The notes under the pieces were generated by a model. The model had not been told where the DNA came from, searched no databases, and worked only from the letters and a program-made list of their open reading frames with translations. A program made the translations under genes and the position numbers. 19,567 nucleotides of DNA. Origin: J089 sp964549745 (GTDB taxonomy: Bacteria; Fidelibacterota; Marinisomatia; Marinisomatales; J089). Location: contig CAZJWP010000034.1 of NCBI GenBank assembly GCA_964549745.1, positions 1 through 19,567 of the forward strand, in the 5' to 3' direction. This document shows, in pieces, positions 1 to 7,140 of the stretch (positions within the stretch are counted from its first letter, which is position 1; each line of letters begins with the position of its first letter).

Positions 1-727
1 CATCTAATAGAAGGGTTCCGCCATGCGCTTCTTCAAAAAGTCCGGTGTGTGCTTTTAAGGCGTTTGTAAAGGCTCCTTTTTCGTGTCCAAACAGGGTACT
101 CTCGAACAAGGTCTCCGGAATAGCCGAGCAATTAATCTTTAAGTATTTTCCTTCTGAACGACCGCTGGCTTCATGAATCGCGCTGGCGATTAATTCTTTC
201 CCGGTCCCGCTTTCACCCTGGATAAGTACGGGTACATCACTGCGGGAAACAATATCGATTTGTTCGAAAACCTTTTGAAACATCGGCGACGTTCCTACCA
301 GGGTTTTGAAGCGTTGGTCAACCGATAACTTCTGCTTCAATTCCTGGTTTTCGATGCGCAGGTTTTCCATGCTGAAATACCGTTCAACCCGCGTCTCAAT
401 TTGTGAGAAAGAAAATGGCTTTGTGATAAAATCAAAAGCTCCCTCGTGCATCGCTTTCACGGCAGTTTCAACGGTTCCGTATGCCGTAATAAAGATAAAT
501 CCAAGATTCGGATAATCTTTCTTTACCTTTATCATTAGATCCAATCCATTGATCCCTGGCATCATAAGATCAGTAATAACTAAATCTATTGGATTTGTTT
601 CCAGTAATTTTATCGCTGTTTCGCCATCCTTGGCAGATTTAACATCATAAGGTCCGCCTTCCAGAGCTTCCTGCAAGATGGAACGCATGCTATTGTCATC
701 ATCGACGATTAGCAGCCGTTTGCTCAT
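1..727 (-). CDS. Sigma-54-dependent response regulator (NtrC family), C-terminal part outside the window
   Basis: Reading the minus strand from the ATG at 727 gives 242 codons open to the window edge. Residues 1-120 are a receiver domain with the acidic cluster DDD at 9-11, phosphoacceptor D53 (ITDLMMPG), T81 and K103. An AAA+ domain follows with Walker A GESGTGKE at 171-178 and the start of Walker B (GGTLLLD) at 236-242. In the family this domain remodels RNA polymerase bound to sigma-54. The sigma-54 contact loop, usually GAFTGA, reads GAFTNA at 218-223. The rest of the AAA+ domain and any DNA-binding domain lie off the window. A strong ribosome site (AAGGAGAG, 733-740) sits 5 bases before the ATG. 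It is the last visible gene of the seven-gene operon. Since that operon has a sigma-54 promoter, this protein may control it, which is inference. Confidence 0.93.
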   Translation of the reverse strand, partial: MSKRLLIVDDDNSMRSILQEALEGGPYDVKSAKDGETAIKLLETNPIDLVITDLMMPGINGLDLMIKVKKDYPNLGFIFITAYGTVETAVKAMHEGAFDFITKPFSFSQIETRVERYFSMENLRIENQELKQKLSVDQRFKTLVGTSPMFQKVFEQIDIVSRSDVPVLIQGESGTGKELIASAIHEASGRSEGKYLKINCSAIPETLFESTLFGHEKGAFTNALKAHTGLFEEAHGGTLLLD

Positions 728-755
728 TTAGTCTCTCCTTTACTAAGATTGAGCA

Positions 756-1352
756 TTAGTTTTTGTTTTTCTCTTCTTCCCGAGTAATATTTTTCTGAAC
801 TTGCGTATATCTCTTCTCGATACCCACATGGTTTGGAGACGCCTGTGGGGTATCGTTTGACGATGAAAGCGCTTCCAATCCTCCCGGATACTTTTGATCA
901 ACCAAGGTAACCAGTTCTTCCAATCGATTTCGCGCAAATTCCAAATCTTTGGAAAGTTGCTTTTTAGTTTTCCGATTGTTTTGAATTTTTGAAAGGCTCC
1001 GGATTGTAAAAATAATTTGCCGAACACCAACCGGTTTAATCAGAAACCAATCTACGCAAGGTTCATCCGATTTTAAAATGTTGCTGATATCCTGGTATTC
1101 ACAAAACAGGACTACACCCAGATCAGAATATTTTGTGCGAATTTCTTCACAAAGCGCCAGTGCATTCTTCACTGCGGAGTATTCGATATACAGTTGATTG
1201 AGACTTCCGGATTCCACCAATTTTTCGCAACTATCCCAAGAATGAGCAATGACAATGCCGGAATCAATGTAAACCAATTCCTGTAGAATCAGATCTAAGC
1301 CCGATTTTTCTTCAATAATAAATCCGATTTGTTCTTGAGTGTCCAAATACAA
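756..1352 (-). CDS. Degenerate receiver-like (pseudoreceiver) protein
   Basis: This 198-aa protein has the length and strand pattern of a receiver domain in residues 8-120 and a charged helical, then Ser/Asn-rich, tail. The residues that make receivers work are mostly changed. The acidic pair is E14-E15, the phosphoacceptor position appears to be E57 (LYIEYS), and the usual Thr/Ser after strand 4 is in FCEY. Only K106-P107 (LIKP) is kept. A Glu in place of Asp could mimic the phosphorylated state, but this is inference from a by-eye alignment. The start is TTG at 1350-1352, directly after the TAA of the upstream gene and in the same reading frame, so no other upstream start is possible. No clear ribosome site is seen, so translation is probably coupled to the gene before. 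The fold assignment is tentative. Confidence 0.72.
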   Translation of the reverse strand: MYLDTQEQIGFIIEEKSGLDLILQELVYIDSGIVIAHSWDSCEKLVESGSLNQLYIEYSAVKNALALCEEIRTKYSDLGVVLFCEYQDISNILKSDEPCVDWFLIKPVGVRQIIFTIRSLSKIQNNRKTKKQLSKDLEFARNRLEELVTLVDQKYPGGLEALSSSNDTPQASPNHVGIEKRYTQVQKNITREEEKNKN

Positions 1353-2708
1353 TTACCCGGAATCACCGGTTGATTCACGAAATTCGTAATACATACTGAA
1401 AATTAAATGATCCATAATCTCCCTGGGATCTTTTCCGTCGGACGGGAAGGTAGACAAACCACAACGAAGTTCAAGTTCACTTGATCCGTAGGATTGGGCG
1501 AATTGAGCTTTAATATCCATCAATTTAAGTTCAACCTCAATTGGATTTGCCAGCGGCAGCACGCACAGGATGTTGTTCATAAACCGGTTGACCTGCGGCT
1601 CAAGTGTACTGAATTCACTAAGCAGTAAATTATTGCAAAAATTCATACTCTCAACCGGAAGTGATTCCAAACCGCCGGGATGGTGAACCTGCAACAAAAT
1701 AAAGGATACTTTAGTGGAATGATCAATTTGACTTAATGCATCGCCGACAATTCCCAAATCATCAATCGATTGGATACCGGTACCGTCCGGGCCGGTGATT
1801 TCGGTGGTCCGATGGGAATGGAGCAGCGGCGAAATCTGGGTAGCTACGATTTTGTACAATTTGATCTCTTCACTGTTTTCGTGTAAACCTTTTCGCGGAT
1901 CCAGCACACACACATATCCGATGGTTTGATTCATAAATCGAATGGGAGCCATAATCATTAAATTAATTTTCTTCCCTAATTTGACTGGCTGGTCATTCCA
2001 TTCGATTTTACCATCAGATATTTTGAATACCTGGGTATGCTCAAGAGTTAGAATTTCACCGTTAATTGTCGTCGCAGAAGAAAGTGCAGATTCTGAAATT
2101 TCTTCCGGCAGCCCCCTGGACTGTAAAACCGAAAATTGCCGGGTGGATTCATTTTCAATAAAGATACCGGCCTTTTTTACGCCCATCCCTTCGGTAAATG
2201 TATCCAGGATCATATCAGAAACAAGATTCAAATCCAGCACCTGATACATAATCGAGGATATCTCATAGAGCATGGTAATATCCGCTAACATTTTCACAAT
2301 TTGCTTGTTCAGGCGGATATTTTCCCGACCCAACGTCAATTTTTCCACAGCCCTGTCTAAAACCGCCTGTATTTCCGTCAATTTGAATGGTTTCCTCAGG
2401 TAATCATACACGCCCTGCTGAAGGGCCTGAATTGCCGAATCAATAGACGCATACCCCGTAAAAATGATCACCATGGTATCGTCCTGGAATTTGTTAACCG
2501 TATCCACAATTTCCAATCCGGAGATACCCGGCATTTTTAAATCCGTAAAGACAACATCGAATTGATGAGTTTTAAGATATTCCCGGGCTTCTTCAGATTG
2601 TGTAAAACCTTTAACCTTGTACCCGTGGTCATTCAGATAAGTTGTAAGTAATTCAACGATGGATTCTTCATCATCCACAATGCAAATTTTAATCGTCTCT
2701 TTGGACAT
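1353..2708 (-). CDS. Response regulator: receiver, GAF-like and degenerate GGDEF-like domains
   Basis: The 451-aa protein starts at the ATG at 2708, one base after the TAA of the FapA-family gene. The frame stays open further upstream, but that part overlaps the FapA gene and precedes the receiver start, so it was dropped. Residues 5-120 are an intact receiver with D12-D13, phosphoacceptor D56 (FTDLKMPG), a Thr in IIFTG and K-P in LRKPF. A GAF-like sensor region spans about 145-300. The last 120 residues look like a diguanylate cyclase fold: CGLSTFPSDG matches the strand and turn after the active site, and the final helix is like the end of GGDEF domains. The GGDEF signature position reads RFMNN at 375-379, so no cyclase activity is expected. 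The likely role is phosphorylation-dependent signalling by protein contact, which is inference. Confidence 0.85.
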   Translation of the reverse strand: MSKETIKICIVDDEESIVELLTTYLNDHGYKVKGFTQSEEAREYLKTHQFDVVFTDLKMPGISGLEIVDTVNKFQDDTMVIIFTGYASIDSAIQALQQGVYDYLRKPFKLTEIQAVLDRAVEKLTLGRENIRLNKQIVKMLADITMLYEISSIMYQVLDLNLVSDMILDTFTEGMGVKKAGIFIENESTRQFSVLQSRGLPEEISESALSSATTINGEILTLEHTQVFKISDGKIEWNDQPVKLGKKINLMIMAPIRFMNQTIGYVCVLDPRKGLHENSEEIKLYKIVATQISPLLHSHRTTEITGPDGTGIQSIDDLGIVGDALSQIDHSTKVSFILLQVHHPGGLESLPVESMNFCNNLLLSEFSTLEPQVNRFMNNILCVLPLANPIEVELKLMDIKAQFAQSYGSSELELRCGLSTFPSDGKDPREIMDHLIFSMYYEFRESTGDSG

Positions 2709-2709
2709 G

Positions 2710-4059
2710 TTAATCCAGACCTTCTTTGCCGATGGCATTTGATTTTCGATAATATTGAACTGCTTTTTCAGCGATGGCGACATAGTCCTGAATAGTCCCC
2801 ATGGTTATTGTTACACCATGATAAACGGTATCCAAAATATTTATACATTTTGATCGATTTGCCGAGGTTCCCTTTTCATCCAGTGTGGATAATTGATCCT
2901 CCAGTTTAGTCAATTCCGCTTTGACGACTTCAATCTCCTCCTGTGCATTACTGAGCTTGTTTTCTTTTTTTTGCGTCAAATTGTCAAATCGCTCTTTGAG
3001 CAGATGAAAAAATTCTACCTGTTTCTCCAGTGAAGAGAGTCGTTTTTGTAATCCGGTATATTCTGTCCGGAGAGATTTCCGCCGGGAATCAATGGACACA
3101 TTTTCAAAACCGGTTAAACCGATTTCCGTTGGCGTACCTCGCTCACCGCCAACCACGCGTACGTCAATACGGTCTTCGGCCAATACTTTCCCGCCCCGAA
3201 TTAAACCTTCAGCTGTATTGACGGAAATAGCACCACCGGACTGCACTACAGAATTCAAGATGTACTTTTCAACAGTTATATCTTTTCGGGCGCTTACGTT
3301 GGCATTCTGGATGAACGTACACTTTATATTTCCTCCTGAAAGGATTTTTGCACGATCCTGTCCCATGATGCCATGTTTAATGGTGATATCGCCATTTCGC
3401 GAATACAAGGAGGCGGCTTCCACCATTCCGTTAACGATCAAACTTTCGGTGGCATCCACACGGAATCCGGACCGGACATCGCCTTCGATTAGAATGACTC
3501 CATCAAATTTTACATTCCCGGTTTTAAAGTTTACATCTCCGTCAATATAATACACATTGTCCACAATGATTTTATTTTCCCTGAAAAACACATACCCGTC
3601 CCGGGAAGCATAAAGGGTAAGTCCATCTTCGGAAATTCGGGTATTTTTACCGGACAAATAGTATAGAATTGTATGAGATGATTGAGAACCGGATTCCAAA
3701 TCGTCCGGCGGGATTACTGAAACCAGCTCCTGCCCCTCCTTGACAGTCTGGAACTCCTTTTTTTGCTTAAAATCAACACGACCTTCTTCATCTTTTTGAG
3801 TGGTGAGTTTAAAGGGTTCTTCAATGTACCAGATGAATGAATCATCATTATAGTCAATCTCAGTAATGATTTGATCGTGCGTTACACGATGATCGGTAAC
3901 CAGTTTTTCCAGCAAGGTCTGATTAATTTCCAGTGGCCACTCAGCGCTCTTTATCTGCGCCTTGATCTCATCGGCAGTTGGATAACTTTCCGGAGGTGCT
4001 TCAACGGTGAGTAATCCTACCCGGCCATCTTCACTTAATTTGACTTGAATGTCTTTCAT
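2710..4059 (-). CDS. FapA family protein (DUF342)
   Basis: The 449-aa protein matches the DUF342/FapA family by pattern. It has a mixed N-terminal domain (about 1-125), then a region of short repeating Gly/Asp strands (about 140-320: IDGDVNFKTGNVKFDGVILI, IEGDVRSGF, GGNIKCTFIQNA) typical of the polymer-forming right-handed beta helix. A long charged coiled coil follows at about 325-395, then a short C-terminal helical part. In Vibrio, FapA affects polar placement of the flagellar regulator FlhF and responds to sugar uptake. In many other bacteria the family is uncharacterised. No signal peptide or membrane segment is seen, so it is cytoplasmic. It lies between the CxCG protein and a receiver protein, with 1-14 base gaps, so co-expression is likely. 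Start is ATG at 4057-4059 behind CAGGGG. Confidence 0.88.
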   Translation of the reverse strand: MKDIQVKLSEDGRVGLLTVEAPPESYPTADEIKAQIKSAEWPLEINQTLLEKLVTDHRVTHDQIITEIDYNDDSFIWYIEEPFKLTTQKDEEGRVDFKQKKEFQTVKEGQELVSVIPPDDLESGSQSSHTILYYLSGKNTRISEDGLTLYASRDGYVFFRENKIIVDNVYYIDGDVNFKTGNVKFDGVILIEGDVRSGFRVDATESLIVNGMVEAASLYSRNGDITIKHGIMGQDRAKILSGGNIKCTFIQNANVSARKDITVEKYILNSVVQSGGAISVNTAEGLIRGGKVLAEDRIDVRVVGGERGTPTEIGLTGFENVSIDSRRKSLRTEYTGLQKRLSSLEKQVEFFHLLKERFDNLTQKKENKLSNAQEEIEVVKAELTKLEDQLSTLDEKGTSANRSKCINILDTVYHGVTITMGTIQDYVAIAEKAVQYYRKSNAIGKEGLD

Positions 4060-4073
4060 CCCCTGTCAGCTTG

Positions 4074-4337
4074 TCAAGAATGATCCAGTTCAAATCTGAT
4101 TTCACTCGTTCGCCCGCAGGAACAAGTAAAGTACAATCCAACAACAGTTCCTTCTTCGATAATGGGCTCGACCATTTCTGAGGAAGGATCATCAACACTG
4201 GCAGTGTTCGGTTTTATCCGCATTGGATCAGTTACGGACACCGTCTTTTTTTTCAAAACGTGTCCATGCAACCTGCGTGGTTTTGCACCTGAACTGTTTT
4301 TGGCAGTCAGACGTTCAAAATCTGAATCTTCGGCCAT
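4074..4337 (-). CDS. Small hypothetical protein with C-terminal CxCG motif
   Basis: This 87-aa protein has a charged, probably disordered first half (Lys/Arg-rich around 17-34, Asp/Glu-rich around 45-60) and a compact C-terminal strand-turn-strand segment reading VGLYFTCSCGRTSEIRFEL. CSCG gives two Cys two residues apart. That alone cannot hold a zinc ion in a monomer, but could in a dimer or with a partner. No known family is recognised with confidence. It starts at ATG 4335-4337 behind an AAGGG ribosome site, 3 bases after the HDOD gene stop, and ends 14 bases before the FapA-family gene. Its place suggests it is an accessory to FapA or to the HDOD proteins. Compact packing in the operon and the conserved-looking C-terminus argue that it is a real gene. 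Confidence 0.75.
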   Translation of the reverse strand: MAEDSDFERLTAKNSSGAKPRRLHGHVLKKKTVSVTDPMRIKPNTASVDDPSSEMVEPIIEEGTVVGLYFTCSCGRTSEIRFELDHS

Positions 4338-4340
4338 CGT

Positions 4341-5240
4341 TTAGTTTCCCTTTATGATGGAAAGTACAGAATTAATATTGGGAATTTCGTCTGAAACCTG
4401 TTCCCAAATAGCTCCATCAGTCATGGCATTGCCTTCGCCCCAATCAGGATGAATTAAACCCCAAACCTGAAGTGATTCCAAGGGCGAATCCTGGTTCGAT
4501 TTCACAATATTGGGAAGATGCGTATTACATATTTGGTCGGTAATCCGGACCAGCCCGATTAATTCCCGGTATTCCGAATCCGGACAGTCTACGGGATTGT
4601 GATGGTATTCGATCGTAGCCTGAATCGATTTGGGCATCATCCATTTTTCAGCCAACCAGACACCGGCCTGACAATGTGTTATCCCAAAATGATCCATCTC
4701 GATATCAATTGTGGATTCTTCCGAATCACGAATGGTATTCACCGTATCCATAAATCGCTTGGGATCCAGGCGGAAAAGAACCAACTTCCCAATATCGTGC
4801 AGTAAACCCATAGCGTATGGATCTGAGGAAAGCTTAAGATTCCAGGACTTTGCCAATGATCTTGAAATATGTGCGGCAGAAACTGAATGATGCCAAAAAT
4901 CTGTCCAGTTTATCCAATAAGTCTGGTCACCTTCTATAACGAACGACTTGATGATCGAGAAACTTAATACAAGGTAAGTCAGGTCATTTAATCCAATGGT
5001 AACAATCGCCTGTTTCAGATTGTCGACTTTATAATGTTGACCATAAAAAGCAGAATTCGCCATTTTGAGAATCTTTAATGCAAGCGGTGGATCTTTCTCA
5101 ATTGTCGGTAACATTTGACTCACGGAGAGCTTGTCTTCTCTCCGAAGAGATAATATTTCAGCGGCCACGGAAGGCAGAGAAGGCAAACCTTCCAGGTTTG
5201 CAATCATCTGGCGATATTCGTCGGGAGAAATCGGATTCAT
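4341..5240 (-). CDS. HDOD domain protein, second of a tandem pair
   Basis: The 299-aa protein is an almost complete HDOD domain (about 15-215). It shows the family opening LEGLPSLPSVAAEIL, the KDPPLALKILKMANSAFYG core and a C-terminal half that keeps HD-fold residues: H124, H148-D149 (GLLHDIGKL), H189, H213-H214 and D235. HDOD proteins are usually signalling scaffolds tied to motility and cyclic-di-GMP pathways, with no proven enzyme activity. It closely resembles the neighbouring HDOD protein along its whole length, so the two come from a tandem duplication. The ATG at 5238-5240 was chosen because it has a good ribosome site (GGAAGGA) 10 bases upstream and fits the paralogue's start. A TTG at 5276 is in frame and would overlap the previous gene by 11 bases. 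Confidence 0.92.
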   Translation of the reverse strand: MNPISPDEYRQMIANLEGLPSLPSVAAEILSLRREDKLSVSQMLPTIEKDPPLALKILKMANSAFYGQHYKVDNLKQAIVTIGLNDLTYLVLSFSIIKSFVIEGDQTYWINWTDFWHHSVSAAHISRSLAKSWNLKLSSDPYAMGLLHDIGKLVLFRLDPKRFMDTVNTIRDSEESTIDIEMDHFGITHCQAGVWLAEKWMMPKSIQATIEYHHNPVDCPDSEYRELIGLVRITDQICNTHLPNIVKSNQDSPLESLQVWGLIHPDWGEGNAMTDGAIWEQVSDEIPNINSVLSIIKGN

Positions 5241-5250
5241 AGCACTTTTG

Positions 5251-5257
5251 TCCTTCC
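5251..5257 (-). promoter_or_regulatory. Ribosome binding site deciding the start of the second HDOD gene
   Basis: GGAAGGA on the minus strand lies 10 bases before the ATG at 5238-5240. The alternative TTG at 5276 has no comparable site, so this favours the shorter protein. Confidence 0.65.
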
Positions 5258-5265
5258 CATTAACA

Positions 5266-6207
5266 TCATCCTTCAATCAGGCTTATGGTTTTTTTAATCG
5301 AATCCATCTGGTCTTCAAGATTTCCTAACACATCGGTAACTGTTATACCGGCCAGGTTTTCGTAATGAGATTGAAGCAAGGTCCACCCTTCCAAATCTTC
5401 TTTTATTGACGATAAAGGTGCTGTTCCAAAATTCAAACCTTTTGCATTTGCAACGGAATCCGACACATTAATCAGTGCGGACAATTTCTGGAATTCTTCA
5501 ATCGGAGCTGCTTCGGGATTGTGATGAAACGCGACACCGTTTACCAAAGATTCAGGCAGCCCCCATTTTTCCATCATGATCCGGCCAGCTTCAATATGAC
5601 TCAGACCAAACAACTCTAATTCCGCATCGATGGAAGAATAATTCGAACTCTGTGCAAGGAGAAGGACCTCTTCATATAATTCATCATCCAGCAAGTATAA
5701 GATTAGTTTCCCAATGTCATGAAGAAGCCCCAGAGAAAAAGCACTGTTCGGGAAGCCCAATCGATATTTTTTATTCATTTGGTCCGCAATATGCCCCGTC
5801 GCTGCGCTGTGTTCCCAGAATCTTTTCCAACTGATGGGACTAAACCGGTCACGATCAATTGTTTTTGCCACTGAAAATACCAGAGCTAACACGGTCAATT
5901 CCTGCATTCCAATGATAACAATAGCTTGTCGAAGAGATTCCACTTTGTATTTCACTCCATAGTAAGCTGAATTGGCAGTTTTAAGAATCTTCATTGCCAG
6001 CGAAGGGTCTTTGGAAATGATTGGGATCATTTGACCAATGGATATGTTATCATCCCGCAAAACCTGCTGCAACTGTGAAGCGATAACGGGAAGCGTGGGT
6101 AAACCCGCCATATTATCAATTTGTTGCAAGAATTGGTTGCGCTTTGGATGATCAAGCGGCTTTTCAATATCAAAGTCGAAATTCACGTGGACAGTCCTTT
6201 CTGACAT
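5266..6207 (-). CDS. HDOD domain protein, first of a tandem pair
   Basis: The 313-aa protein has an HDOD domain at about 33-230, starting NMAGLPTLPVIASQL and carrying KDPSLAMKILKTANSAYYG. The positions that bind metal in true HD enzymes are all present: H139, H163-D164 (LLHDIGKL), H204, H228-H229 and D250. Whether it has activity cannot be told; the HDOD family is generally thought of as regulatory. Start is ATG at 6205-6207. It is the first gene of the operon, since a sigma-54 promoter lies 57-72 bases upstream and the plus-strand gene on the other side is divergent. Its TGA overlaps the alternative start region of the second HDOD gene. An extra 30-residue N-terminal stretch separates it from its paralogue. 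Confidence 0.93.
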   Translation of the reverse strand: MSERTVHVNFDFDIEKPLDHPKRNQFLQQIDNMAGLPTLPVIASQLQQVLRDDNISIGQMIPIISKDPSLAMKILKTANSAYYGVKYKVESLRQAIVIIGMQELTVLALVFSVAKTIDRDRFSPISWKRFWEHSAATGHIADQMNKKYRLGFPNSAFSLGLLHDIGKLILYLLDDELYEEVLLLAQSSNYSSIDAELELFGLSHIEAGRIMMEKWGLPESLVNGVAFHHNPEAAPIEEFQKLSALINVSDSVANAKGLNFGTAPLSSIKEDLEGWTLLQSHYENLAGITVTDVLGNLEDQMDSIKKTISLIEG

Positions 6208-6263
6208 TTAGTCCGGATCAAATCTTCGGGATTCCTTCCCAAAGTCGCATGCGAGCGAGTCGT

Positions 6264-6279
6264 TGCAAATTTTATGCCA
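6264..6279 (-). promoter_or_regulatory. Sigma-54 promoter of the HDOD-FapA operon
   Basis: On the minus strand the sequence TGGCATAAAATTTGCA has the -24 element TGGCA and the -12 element TTGCA. There are exactly 10 bases between the GG and GC, as in the sigma-54 consensus. Transcription would start near 6252, giving a leader of about 45 bases before the ATG at 6207. A sigma-54 activator is encoded at the end of the same operon, which fits. Seen by eye; no scoring was run. Confidence 0.8.
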
Positions 6280-6303
6280 TCACTCTTCAGATACGGGGAT
6301 TCC

Positions 6304-6336
6304 AAAACCGTATTCCTTCTGAGTATATACGGTTTT
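6304..6336. repeat. Perfect 10-bp inverted repeat upstream of the sigma-54 promoter
   Basis: AAAACCGTAT at 6304-6313 and ATACGGTTTT at 6327-6336 are exact reverse complements with 13 bases between. The centre is about 70 bases upstream of the expected sigma-54 start. That is close to, though slightly nearer than, the usual position of enhancer sites for NtrC-family activators. It could instead be a hairpin, but no gene ends nearby to be terminated. Confidence 0.7.
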
Positions 6337-6379
6337 CAAAGTGTTCGTTCCAGTCGAAAATAAGGCAAATAAACCATTC

Positions 6380-6398
6380 GGAGGAAAATTTTTCCGCC
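6380..6398. repeat. Imperfect palindrome in the divergent intergenic region
   Basis: GGAGGAAAA and TTTTCCGCC flank one central base and match as reverse complements except at one position. It lies about 130 bases upstream of the expected sigma-54 start and 69 bases before the plus-strand gene at 6467, so it could serve either side as an operator. Evidence is the symmetry alone. Confidence 0.4.
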
Positions 6399-6466
6399 AT
6401 AATTTTTCACGCAATAATACGAATGATTTGTAACTTCAGATCAATTTCAAACCCATAGACAGCGCG

Positions 6467-7138
6467 ATGGAAAAGACTCAAATACTTATTGCCGAAGATG
6501 ATCCGGGATTCATCCCCTTACTCAAAAATTTTCTATCTGATGTTGATGCGGAGATATCAATTGCTTCAGACGGGCAGGAAGCCTACAAAATGGCGCTAAC
6601 ATTGCAGCCAAGCCTCATACTCTCAGACTGGATGATGCCGGGGCTAAATGGTGAAGAACTCTGTCAAAAAGTGAAGCATAACGATTTGCTAAAGACAACG
6701 TATTTCATCATGCTTACCTCCCGGGATCAAACGGAAGACCTGGTGTCCAGTTTGAAAAGCGGAGCCGATGATTTTATTCCAAAACCACCCAAACCACGCG
6801 AGTTGCTCGCCAGAGTCCAAACCGGACTCCGGATCGTCGAACTCCAACGCGAATTGACAGAGCTTCAAAAAATTCAAAGTATTCGTGAAACGGCCATTAC
6901 GGCAAATCACGAAATCAACAACCCGCTTCAATCAGTATTTATGAATGCTGAATTGATTTTATCCCGAAACAATGATTTGGATGACTGGACACGCAAGGCG
7001 ATTGAGAAAATAATTCATTCCGCCGAACGAATCAGGGATGTGACCCATAAAATGAGTAATATCATTAAATCGTCTTCGACGGAGTATACACCAGGCGGCC
7101 CAACGATTATCGACCTGGATAAATCAGAATTTGATTAA
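6467..7138 (+). CDS. Response regulator fused to a histidine-kinase dimerisation (DHp) domain, no ATPase domain
   Basis: The 223-aa protein has an N-terminal receiver (1-122) with E10-D11-D12, phosphoacceptor D54 (LSDWMMPG), T84 and K106-P107. A coiled stretch leads to a HisKA-like segment with the H-box TANHEINNPLQ, where H148 is the expected phosphohistidine. The second DHp helix (IEKIIHSAERIRDVTHKM) follows. The protein then ends in an acidic tail (STEYTPGGPTIIDLDKS) exactly where kinases go on to the ATP-binding domain. It therefore cannot phosphorylate itself and more likely relays phosphate or captures a kinase. It stands alone on the plus strand, between two minus-strand operons, and its TAA is 2 bases from the motB stop. 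No ribosome site is clear before the ATG. Confidence 0.88.
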   Translation: MEKTQILIAEDDPGFIPLLKNFLSDVDAEISIASDGQEAYKMALTLQPSLILSDWMMPGLNGEELCQKVKHNDLLKTTYFIMLTSRDQTEDLVSSLKSGADDFIPKPPKPRELLARVQTGLRIVELQRELTELQKIQSIRETAITANHEINNPLQSVFMNAELILSRNNDLDDWTRKAIEKIIHSAERIRDVTHKMSNIIKSSSTEYTPGGPTIIDLDKSEFD

Positions 7139-7140
7139 AT

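Noticed and set aside
743..1030. Minus-strand open frame overlapping the pseudoreceiver gene
   Set aside because: Its translation has no domain pattern and it overlaps a better frame.
1353..1355. Programmed read-through of the TAA
   Set aside because: The immediate TTG restart explains the arrangement, and no read-through signal is seen; kept only as a point to check.
2709..2783. 25-codon N-terminal extension of the receiver-GAF gene
   Set aside because: It overlaps the FapA gene and lies before the receiver; the ATG at 2708 fits the domain start.
3092..3550. 152-codon plus-strand open frame opposite the FapA-family gene
   Set aside because: It is antisense to a clear beta-helix protein and shows no family pattern.
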